Source: JAFGPL01 sp963781805
Lineage (GTDB): Bacteria; Bacteroidota; Bacteroidia; Bacteroidales; UBA10428
Assembly: GCA_963781805.1 (NCBI GenBank)
Contig: CAWAHF010000004.1
Span: forward strand, 3,534,001 to 3,598,000
Reading direction: 5' to 3'
Length of the DNA stretch: 64,000 nucleotides
Shown piece by piece: positions 51,686 through 60,700 of this stretch. The notes beneath the pieces are model-generated. The model did no database searches and was not told where the DNA came from. It was given only the letters and a program-made list of their open reading frames with translations. Every line of letters begins with the position of its first letter. Position 1 is the stretch's first letter. The translations under genes and the position numbers were made by a program.

Positions 51686-52567
51686 TTAAACATTAATTCC
51701 AAAAATATTCCTGACAACAAATCCTATCCCAAATGATATTAGTGCGACTCCAAGACTGATGATAAGCATTTCGGCAAATCGCTTTTTAAAATCATACTCT
51801 TTGGCTACCGAGATATAAAAATTAAACAGAAAGATTATAATAATAGCCAAGAGTATGGTAAAAGCGAGACAAACCAAATAGTTTTTAAACAGAAAATAGG
51901 GCAAAATCAAAACGATAACCGTCAAAATATATGCTACTCCGGTATATAGTGCAGATCTGGCAGCCTCAGTTCCACTCTCGTCGGCTTTTGTTGAAAGATA
52001 TTCCGATGCGGCCATGGAGAGTGATGCAGCAATTCCGGTAATTAACCCAACCAATGCAATCACCTTCGTATTTTGCAACGCAAGCGAAAATCCCGCCAGC
52101 GCTCCGGTTAACTCAACGAGTGCATCATTCAATCCAAGTACAACAGAACCAACATAGTTCAACTTTTCTTCCTGGATCATATGTATGAGTTGACGTTCAT
52201 GTTCATCTTCATCGGTGGCGATATTTACAGCCTGAGGAATAACGTCCGCAAAGTTGCCATAATTTTTGTTTGCCTGGCTTTCTCCTCTTTCCATCAGCTT
52301 TATTCCAAATGTTAGCCCGAATATTCTGGCAACTAAATAGTAAAATCTTATTTTTCGTCTGGCTGGTTTAACCTCTACATTTGTAAACGATTTCCAGAAA
52401 TCGTAATGGCTTTTTTCTTCACTGGCAATTCTTTCCAGGATTTTCTGATTTTCTTTATCTTTAATTTTTTTAGCCAGCCTGTTATAAATATGATATTCAG
52501 TTATTTCATTTTTCTGAAATACCTTAATCTTCTCCACTTGTTCTTCAGTTAATGATCCTTGTTGCAT
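51686..52567 (-). CDS. Ferritin-like domain fused to VIT1/CCC1 iron/manganese transporter
   Basis: A 293-residue protein. The N-terminal half (about 1-130) is a rubrerythrin/ferritin-like four-helix bundle with the metal ligands ITEYHIYNRLA, ERIASEEKSHYDFW and DEDEHERQLIHMI. The C-terminal half has five helices of the VIT1/CCC1 family (GLNDALVELTGALAGFSLAL, SMAASEYLSTKA). Fusions of this kind move Fe2+ or Mn2+ across the inner membrane, with the ferritin part sensing or oxidising metal. The ATG at 52567 is preferred over GTG at 52603 because it gives the normal start of the ferritin helix. Confidence 0.88.
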   Translation of the reverse strand: MQQGSLTEEQVEKIKVFQKNEITEYHIYNRLAKKIKDKENQKILERIASEEKSHYDFWKSFTNVEVKPARRKIRFYYLVARIFGLTFGIKLMERGESQANKNYGNFADVIPQAVNIATDEDEHERQLIHMIQEEKLNYVGSVVLGLNDALVELTGALAGFSLALQNTKVIALVGLITGIAASLSMAASEYLSTKADESGTEAARSALYTGVAYILTVIVLILPYFLFKNYLVCLAFTILLAIIIIFLFNFYISVAKEYDFKKRFAEMLIISLGVALISFGIGFVVRNIFGINV

Positions 52568-52836
52568 AATGGTTTGGGTTAAAATGAATAGGTTTTTGAC
52601 CACTAAATTTAAAAAAAGTTAAGATGTGGACAAAAAGTTCCGTCAAAATCAACGGTAAATTTGTCTGAAAAGGTTTTAAGAAATAATCCTAAACCCTTCT
52701 GGTAAGGCACCAAAAAAATTGAAATCTCTTTAATTCAAATTGGTTCTTGAAAAATAAAGCCTTATATTTACGCCCTAACGGATGTAAAAACAGCATTATT
52801 TCCGAATATAGTATCAAATTCTAAAATGTTAATAAA

Positions 52837-53244
52837 ATGAGTGAAGAAAAACTGGTTACCAACGAAAATGTTTCAAAAGAATTAGTTAAAGAAGTATTTG
52901 ACAGTGCCTTTCTCGATACGGGATATGATCAGGGTGATCTTTTTATCAAAGAAACATGGAGAACCTGGGTATTTGTCGATGAAAAAAACAGGTTTCTTTC
53001 ATTAAATCTCTATTTTAACCTTAATCTTAATTCATCGCTTGCTGACAGGTTAGATTATGTAAATTATGTATCAAAAGAATTCATACTGGTTAAGGTTGCT
53101 TTATATGACAAAACTGTCAGGTTTGGGTCCTATATCTGGCTTGAAGGAGGAGTATCTCCAAAAAATATCATTAAAACCTACAAAGCTTTTTTAATGGTGA
53201 TTGAAGAAGCTCTGAACACCGATAAGAAAAATATTTTAGCTTAA
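52837..53244 (+). CDS. YbjN-like protein (type III secretion chaperone fold)
   Basis: A 135-residue cytoplasmic alpha/beta protein. The beta strands WRTWVFVDEKNRFLSLNLYF and the helix PKNIIKTYKAFLMVIEEAL fit the YbjN/'bacterial sensory transduction regulator' fold, which is like type III secretion chaperones. The function in Bacteroidota is not known. It stands alone with a terminator at 53283-53319. Family call is moderate. Confidence 0.6.
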   Translation: MSEEKLVTNENVSKELVKEVFDSAFLDTGYDQGDLFIKETWRTWVFVDEKNRFLSLNLYFNLNLNSSLADRLDYVNYVSKEFILVKVALYDKTVRFGSYIWLEGGVSPKNIIKTYKAFLMVIEEALNTDKKNILA

Positions 53245-53282
53245 ATCCCCGATGTAATTAAGTATTTCCATCTTTCAAAACG

Positions 53283-53319
53283 AAACCTTGCATGAATTAA
53301 AAGTCTTGCAAGGTTTTTT
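53283..53319 (+). terminator. Rho-independent terminator after the YbjN-like gene
   Basis: AAACCTTGC and GCAAGGTTT form a perfect stem around about 16 AT-rich bases and run into T residues. It starts about 39 bases after the stop. Confidence 0.8.
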
Positions 53320-53450
53320 AGTTTCTGAACACCAGGGTTTGATTTCAGTATTACTTTTTCTTTGTTCATAAGGCTCTTTTCTTTATTCATCCAACTAAGT
53401 TTGATTTGGAGTATCAGCCAATTGTATATTTGATTCAAAATTATGGAATT

Positions 53451-55832
53451 ATGAAAAGAACAATAATTAATATCACATTCCTGCTATTTGCCATCAATAT
53501 AAATTGCCTGAAGGCAGAAAATCAAACACAAATCATCAGGGGAACTGTTGTAGATGAAGTAACCGGTTTCCCCCTACACGGAGCTGCAGTTATTCTTTTA
53601 AACTCGAATCCACCTGTTGGGGCAGTTACTGATATGGATGGTAATTTTGCGCTAAAAAATGTCCCGTTGGGCAGACAGTCCATTGAGGTGAGATATATTG
53701 GATATGAATCTAAAATGATTCCCAATCTCCTTCTTTCAAGCGCCAAGGAGGTTGTCTTGGAAATCCGTTTGACCGAACAGGTAACTGAATTTGAAGAGGT
53801 AACCGTAAAGGCTTTTTCTCGAAAAAATCAGTCGATAAATGATATGGCCCAGATTAGTGCACGTTCTTTTACCATCGAAGAAACCGAGCGTTTTGCAGGA
53901 AGCCTGGGAGATCCGGCACGTATGGTTGCAAATTATGCCGGGGTAATTACCCAAAACGATTCCCGAAATGATATTATTATCAGGGGAAATTCTCCGACTG
54001 GGGTTCTATGGAGACTTGAGGATATTGAAATTCCAAATCCCAACCATTTTGGAGCCATGGGAACTACCGGAGGACCGGTAAGTATGATAAATAATAACCT
54101 GTTAACAAATTCGGATTTCCTTACAGGAGCATTTCCTGCAGAATATGGAAATGCATTGTCTGGCGCTTTCGACTTAAATATGCGATCGGGCAATAACCAG
54201 GTTCGGGAATACACCGGACAAATAGGATTTAATGGATTCGAGCTGGGCGCCGAAGGCCCCTTTAAGGTGCAGAAATCGGGGCCGAAAGCATCTTATCTGG
54301 CTAATTTTAGGTATTCCACACTTGATGTAATGCATAAACTGGGGTTTAATTTTGGAACAGGCACGGCTGTACCGGAATATAAAGATTTCACCTTTCTAAT
54401 CGATATACCGGGAACAAAACTGGGAAGATTCAAATTCATCGGTTTGTTTGGTAATAGTTATATTGAACTTGGGAGAGATCGTGAAGACACCTCAAATAAT
54501 CAATATACAGTTAAAGGAATTGCAACTAATTTTAGAGCAGACTTAGGGGTAATCGGACTATCCCATATCTATTATCTGAATGAAAATGCACGGTTTAAAT
54601 CATGCATTTCCTTCCAAACCACTGCATCAAAAGCAATCCTAGATTCAATTCAAAAAGAAGAAGGAGATGTCTATCCGATGTATAGGGGGAGGGAATCTGA
54701 AAACAAGGTTTCATTTTCTACCCAGTTTAAACAAAAACTAAATTCAAAAAATAATTTTAGCCTGGGTTTGATAATCGATTACTATTATATTAATTATCTG
54801 GATAGTTCGCGATTTAATGATTACATATTCAGACGAACCATTGATACGAAAGCAGATATGATGCTGTATAGAATTTATACACAATGGCAGCACAGGTTCA
54901 GCGACAACTTATCTTTGTATGGAGGAGTAAACATGCAATACTTCGCATTGAATTATCAACTGGCAGTTGAACCCAGAATGAGTATTAAATGGAGTATGGA
55001 TAAGAAGCAATCCTTCAGTTTTGGTTATGGAAAACATAGCCAGATACAACCAAAAATCATTTATTATACCATTACCAATGATACGGTTAATAATTTATCC
55101 TATACTACAAATAAGGATGTTAAATTCACTCAGGCTCATCACTTTGTAATTGGTTATGATTATCTTATAAACAAAGATTTCAGAATCAAAATTGAATCAT
55201 ATTACCAAAGATTGATCAACGTACCGGTGAAAAAATCTTTTGGTGAATTTTCTATGATCAATACAGGAGATTTTTTTGGCATACCTCAGGAAGATAGCCT
55301 GGTTAATAAAGGGACAAGTAGAAATTACGGGATTGAATTAACGGTAGAAAAATTTCTAAGCAAAGGATATTATTTTCTGTTTACTGCTTCCATCTTCGAT
55401 TCTAAGTACAAAGGCTATGATGGAATCTTAAGAAATACTTCCTTCGATGGTAACTATGTATTCAATTTGCTGGGAGGTTATGAATACACGCTGCGTAAAA
55501 ACAAAATGCTTACAGTAGATGTCAAAACTGTATGGGCCGGCGGAAGACGGTATGTTCCCATTGATGAAGCTTTATCTGCTTTGAGTAATTCCGAAAAAAG
55601 AGATTGGAGTTTAGCTTATGACAAAAAATACAATGACTATTTTAGAACCGACTTACGCATCGGATTTAAAATAAACGGCAACAAGACCAGTCAGGAATGG
55701 GCTGTTGATTTGCAGAATATTACTGGTTTTCAGAGCCTTTTTTTGGAAGGTTGGGATTCTGCAAAAAAAGAGAAATATTATACCTATCAGCAAGGATTTT
55801 TCCCGATGTTTTTATACCGAATAAGATTTTAA
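53451..55832 (+). CDS. TonB-dependent receptor-like outer-membrane protein with CarboxypepD_reg-like domain
   Basis: A 793-residue protein (signal peptide about 1-21, start at 53451 chosen for it). Domains: CarboxypepD_reg-like (about 25-105, IRGTVVDEVTGFPLHGAAVI), TonB plug (about 120-230, with DIIIRGNSPTGVLWRLEDIEI and FPAEYGNALSGAF), then a beta-barrel ending in the aromatic strand FPMFLYRIRF. It should be an energised outer-membrane gate or signalling receptor. No SusD partner follows. Instead, 24 bases downstream starts a LytS-like kinase gene and then its regulator, so the receptor could be linked to that signalling pair. The ligand is unknown. Confidence 0.82.
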   Translation: MKRTIINITFLLFAININCLKAENQTQIIRGTVVDEVTGFPLHGAAVILLNSNPPVGAVTDMDGNFALKNVPLGRQSIEVRYIGYESKMIPNLLLSSAKEVVLEIRLTEQVTEFEEVTVKAFSRKNQSINDMAQISARSFTIEETERFAGSLGDPARMVANYAGVITQNDSRNDIIIRGNSPTGVLWRLEDIEIPNPNHFGAMGTTGGPVSMINNNLLTNSDFLTGAFPAEYGNALSGAFDLNMRSGNNQVREYTGQIGFNGFELGAEGPFKVQKSGPKASYLANFRYSTLDVMHKLGFNFGTGTAVPEYKDFTFLIDIPGTKLGRFKFIGLFGNSYIELGRDREDTSNNQYTVKGIATNFRADLGVIGLSHIYYLNENARFKSCISFQTTASKAILDSIQKEEGDVYPMYRGRESENKVSFSTQFKQKLNSKNNFSLGLIIDYYYINYLDSSRFNDYIFRRTIDTKADMMLYRIYTQWQHRFSDNLSLYGGVNMQYFALNYQLAVEPRMSIKWSMDKKQSFSFGYGKHSQIQPKIIYYTITNDTVNNLSYTTNKDVKFTQAHHFVIGYDYLINKDFRIKIESYYQRLINVPVKKSFGEFSMINTGDFFGIPQEDSLVNKGTSRNYGIELTVEKFLSKGYYFLFTASIFDSKYKGYDGILRNTSFDGNYVFNLLGGYEYTLRKNKMLTVDVKTVWAGGRRYVPIDEALSALSNSEKRDWSLAYDKKYNDYFRTDLRIGFKINGNKTSQEWAVDLQNITGFQSLFLEGWDSAKKEKYYTYQQGFFPMFLYRIRF

Positions 55833-55856
55833 GATCATAACTGTAGTTTTGTTGAT

Positions 55857-56867
55857 ATGAGAAAGAACTATTATATAAGTCTGATGATACTTATTCCACT
55901 TGTTGGATTAATAATTTCATTGGTTTATCTGCTTGGACTCAAAGAAACTTACATCCCCAATACATTCCTTCAAATTGCCCATGGCATTTTAATAACTGCA
56001 GGCCTTTGGCTGGGATGTATGGCAATCGTCGAATTTCTCTGGAGAAAATATCCCTGGGAACATCATCCGAAAAAGCACCTGTTTCTCGAAATTATTGCCA
56101 TCATTCTTTATACAATGTTTTTTTCCGGAACACTATATTGGTTTGAAATTAAACTCAACCTGCATTTTTTAAAGGACACTAATCCTTTTCTGGATGCGGT
56201 TGTGACAATTCTTATTACCCTTTTTATAACCTCCATACACGAGGCGTTTTTCTTTTATCAACAATGGAAACACAACTTTTCAAAATCAATAAAACTTGAA
56301 AAAGACAGTCTGGAAGCCAGGTACGAAGTCTTGAAGACCCAGATAAATCCCCATTTTCTGTTCAATAGCCTCAACAGTCTGATATCCCTGGTGGAAGAAA
56401 ATGAAAAGGCAGTGGATTATATTCAGAATCTTTCAGAATTTTTACGATATATCCTTAAAAGTAGCGATCGGCAGGTAGTACTGGTCAGAGAAGAGCTTGA
56501 AACACTTCAAAAGTATCTTCATATTCTTAAAATCAGATTTGATGAAAACATTGAAATTGAAATTCAGATTCCTGAAAAATATTTTCATTTCTCCATTCCT
56601 CCCCTAACGTTACAAATGCTGGTTGAAAACTGTATCAAGCATAATGTAATTTCTACCGAAAAGCACTTGAAGATTCATATTTGTACGAATAATGAAGGAA
56701 TTACTGTAACAAACGCACTACAGCTTAAAACAGGAAAAAGTACAACCGGACAAGGTTTAAAAAATATTTCTGAAAGATATCGCTATTTCTCTTCGCATGA
56801 GGTTAAAATAAAACAAACTAATCATACCTTCGCGGTAACAGTTCCTTTATTGTTAATCGATTTATGA
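55857..56867 (+). CDS. LytS-type sensor histidine kinase
   Basis: A 336-residue membrane kinase with four helices (about 7-26, 38-60, 75-96 and 110-130), a short linker coiled coil, then a His_kinase (PF06580) domain. The H-box is NPHFLFNSLNSL with His166; the ATPase part has LTLQMLVENCIKHN and GQGLKNISERY. It overlaps the regulator gene by 4 bases (ATGA), so they form a pair. No periplasmic sensor domain of size is present; sensing may occur in the membrane or via the receptor upstream. Confidence 0.9.
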   Translation: MRKNYYISLMILIPLVGLIISLVYLLGLKETYIPNTFLQIAHGILITAGLWLGCMAIVEFLWRKYPWEHHPKKHLFLEIIAIILYTMFFSGTLYWFEIKLNLHFLKDTNPFLDAVVTILITLFITSIHEAFFFYQQWKHNFSKSIKLEKDSLEARYEVLKTQINPHFLFNSLNSLISLVEENEKAVDYIQNLSEFLRYILKSSDRQVVLVREELETLQKYLHILKIRFDENIEIEIQIPEKYFHFSIPPLTLQMLVENCIKHNVISTEKHLKIHICTNNEGITVTNALQLKTGKSTTGQGLKNISERYRYFSSHEVKIKQTNHTFAVTVPLLLIDL

Positions 56868-57619
56868 TAAGAGCTCTTATCATCGAAGACGAACAACCTG
56901 CAATTAAAAGGTTACAAAAATTACTTTCCGACGCTGCCCCGGATATTCAGGTAACAGATCATTGCGACAGTATTGAATCATCAGTAAAATGGTTAAGGCA
57001 AAATCCTCATCCTGAATTGATTTTTCTCGATATTCAATTGGCAGATGGATTAAGCTTTGAAATATTTAAAATGATTAAGACGGATAGTTTTGTGATTGTT
57101 ACCACAGCCTATGACGAATATGCCATTAAAGCTTTTGAGCTGAAAAGTATTGATTACCTGCTTAAACCCATAAATAAAGACCACCTGGCCAGGGCAATTG
57201 AAAAATACCGGCAGATGAAAGGCACGTTGCAATTTGATGTAAATGAATTGCTGAAATGGATGGATCAAAAAAAATCGGATTATAAATCAAGATTTGTCAT
57301 TAATGTAGGAAATAAGATAAGAACCGTTGAAGCATCTGATATTGCCTATTTCTGTTCGCTTGAAAAAAATACATTTTTATCATCCAAAGAAGGAAAAACG
57401 TATCCTGTGGATTTTTCGCTGGATCATCTTGAAACCTTGCTGAATCCTGAAGAATTTTTTCGGGTTAACAGGCAATTTCTGGTGAATTTTAAGGCAATTT
57501 TAGCTATAAAAATTCTTTCCAAAAGCAGGATTAGACTTGAGTTGTCTCCTGGTTCAGAAACAGAAGTGTTCGTTAGCAATGCACGTGCCTCCGAATTCAG
57601 AAAATGGCTGGATAAGTAA
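56864..57619 (+). CDS. LytTR-family response regulator
   Basis: A 251-residue regulator. The receiver domain (1-120) has the acidic pair in LIIEDEQP, the phosphorylation site Asp56 in LIFLDIQLADG and the Lys of LLKPINK. The LytTR DNA-binding domain (about 145-250) includes VEASDIAYFCSLEKNTFL and FFRVNRQFLVNFKAI. LytTR proteins bind direct repeats near the controlled promoter. Its partner is the kinase before it; targets could include the TonB receptor gene. Confidence 0.93.
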   Translation: MIRALIIEDEQPAIKRLQKLLSDAAPDIQVTDHCDSIESSVKWLRQNPHPELIFLDIQLADGLSFEIFKMIKTDSFVIVTTAYDEYAIKAFELKSIDYLLKPINKDHLARAIEKYRQMKGTLQFDVNELLKWMDQKKSDYKSRFVINVGNKIRTVEASDIAYFCSLEKNTFLSSKEGKTYPVDFSLDHLETLLNPEEFFRVNRQFLVNFKAILAIKILSKSRIRLELSPGSETEVFVSNARASEFRKWLDK

Positions 57620-57630
57620 TGAAAAAATCC

Positions 57631-57656
57631 AACTTGCCCAGGTAACATGGGCAAGT
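57631..57656. terminator. Bidirectional hairpin between the LytTR regulator and the T9SS protein gene
   Basis: AACTTGCCCA and TGGGCAAGTT form a perfect 10-bp stem with a six-base loop. A-rich sequence on the left serves as T tract for the minus strand. It probably ends both convergent transcripts. Confidence 0.65.
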
Positions 57657-57705
57657 TAGATTTATATAACAAATGATTAACCCGCTAAATTTTAGCCACT
57701 TGTAA

Positions 57706-60700
57706 TCATCTTTCAATGAGCAATTTTTTTACATCCCAGAAATTAAGATTACTATCCAGAGACTTTGCATAAATGGAATAGAAATATACCCCGTCCGGAT
57801 TATCTTTTGTTTCCCATACAACATTATGCTTTCCCTTTTCAACAATTCCTGATTTGATAGTATATTCATTCCCAAGCAATGAATAAACTTTGATCAATAC
57901 CTGGCATTTTTCGGGTACAACATATTGTATGGTTGTAAAGTCACTAAACGGATTTGGGAAATTCTGTAGCAAATCAAACCGGTTGATTGTATTATCAGTA
58001 ATCGATGTAATAGCCTGGCAGGCATCCCCTATTCCATCATGATTGCTATCCATCTGATCAGGATTAGCTATGGAAGGACAATTATCGAACAGATTTTTAA
58101 CTCCGTCTCCGTCTTTGTCATCATCACATACATCGCCAATTCCATCCATATCTTCATCGGCCTGATCGGGATTATACGTATATGGACAATTATCTTCGCT
58201 ATTTATAATCCCGTCTTTATCTCCGTCAAATGAATTTTCACATACATCCCCAATACCGTTCGAATCGCTATCTGCCTGATCGGGATTTGCAATATATTTA
58301 CAATTATCAATTGCGTTCAGGACACCATCTCCATCTACATCTTCATCACATACATCCCCGATACCATCCGAATCCAAATCGCTCTGATCCGGATTATAAG
58401 TTAACTTACAGTTATCACTGCTATCCGGGATTCCGTCTCCATCGGTGTCAGCGGTATCTGGTATAGCAAAACTTTCGTTCCCGGAAATCAGGAATGACCA
58501 ACTAATTGTATCTTTTGTACTATTATCTGCCATATCTGTAATTCCGGTAAGAGAGACGTTGAAGGTATCTCTTGAAACATCATCATTTCCTGTCTCAGGA
58601 ATAAGCACAATTTTACTTCCGGAGCAGCCGGTCTGGGCCGGATAGATTTTATGGGTATTCATATCTGTAATATCCAAGTTTGCAGAACCAAACTTATCAC
58701 AATTAATATCCTCGTTGAATGTAACGGAAATAATATCACCTTTATCCAGAACTCCGTCTGTGGGTTCCGGGATACCATATAGTTTAGGTGCAGATCTGTC
58801 AATTGTTCCGGTCAACACATTTGAATAGGTATATCCATCGGCACATTCAACACTGGCACGCAAATCATACATTCCGTCGGGAATATCAGGAACAACCCAG
58901 TCATAGACAGTATATGTGTCATCAAGTCCTGTATTGTCAAAAGTAACATCGGTTATCCAACCGTTCTTCCCGGAAGGAGAATATTGAAGATTCAAATGTG
59001 TTAAACTATTCAGAGTATAATCTTCAAACCTCATTCTTAAAATATCACTGTCAGCCTGATTAATCAACCAACCCTGGTAAGGCCTGGTAATAGAAATATT
59101 GCTGCAGGTACTCTTAAAATGAACATTTAATGAAACCGTATCAGCGATGCTTTTGTCCAGACAACTTGATAGCAGGGCAAATTCAAGTCCGTTGTAATCA
59201 AAGGCCAAAGGACCTTTCTTTATAGTAATGGTAGCATCTTTTGATCCCTGAGGGGGAATATTATACGGAGTAAGAATCCCTCCCTGAACCGGACTGCCGC
59301 CAAGCGTAATCTGGGCTCCATCGGGATTACTTTCCTGCAAGAACACAAGATTATATACAAAGGATTCATCACTCTGACTTGTATTTCCGAGATTTAGCTT
59401 AAATATAGCCTGCCCGTTAGGATCATCAACGAATTTATTTAAACCATCAGAAATCAATTGAACCCCTTCTCTAGGCTGCGTACCCGGTTCCCATGGGCAT
59501 TTGCTGCGTCCGCTGACAATTTTAAATACAGGAGTACCATATATTTGATCAGCAAGAATATCCACACTAAAGAAATCCCCCACATCATCGTCATTTAAGA
59601 CATATCCGGTTTTGGTGGTAGAAATTGTCGTATTTACTTTAGAACCTCCAAGATCCATACGCAAATGGGCTTCAACTCCTCCACTCACTCCTACTCCACC
59701 GACTTCAAGGCCTGCCTCGGCTGCAACACTGGCATCTATATACATACTGAATTCGATCGATCCAATTGATGTCCTCGTAACTTCCTGTGATGCCTGATAC
59801 TGAGCTCCGGCGCTAAAGGAACGATTTTCAATGAATTTTGCATTTTTCTTTTGTTCATTGTTAATATTCAGTGTTTGCTCCCAAACCTTGACCTGGTTAT
59901 TGTAAATGGCGGCTGAATCGGAACCTTGCGACTGATAAATATCCCTCAATTGTTTCAATTGTGGAATAAGTACGTTCCGGATATGATTTCCGGTATACAT
60001 AAAGGTGGTATTGAATCCCTGTGTACCCATAATTATATCAACACTCTTATTCACTTTGCATTCGTTGGGATCATAATCGATAATATCTGTTAGTGCATAA
60101 ATCAGATTTAAAGATGAACCAACAAAAACATCCCCTTCTTCTCCGGTTATATCTTGATTACCGGACGTTGAAAAGTCTTCAAGATTACTTATGCTAAGTT
60201 TGAATTCATTCTGACTTGCAATGGAAGCGCCTACTTCCAGGCTTGATTTAATTTTACCCCAGATGGAAGTTTCAACCTCAACTCCAATACCAGCTTCAAA
60301 TTTCACGCCGGCTTTTACTTCACCCCAACGATTAACTGATCCGCTCGCCTTTGCCATAAAGCTTAAAGCCGTTTCAGTAGTTGTTCCTTTAGACATAAAG
60401 CTATAACTGGCATCCCCCGGTGGATCACGAAGTATCATGAAAGGAATTTCAGGAGAAACACTTACAAAGGTTTTTTCTCTGGGCCGGTTCCCTACAATCA
60501 GGGCATCTGTATGATACGTATCTGTTTGTCCTTCGATATTTGCAGTTACTTCGAACGTCTTGAGATAGGGTGAAATTATATTCGGATCACCCGGAATCAA
60601 ATTGTATTCAGCCCTTCCACCTTTCAGGTACAGGGTGTCCACTTTAGCGGGACCATTTACAAGGCCATCATATACAACAACAAACCCGGTATCGGTTAAA

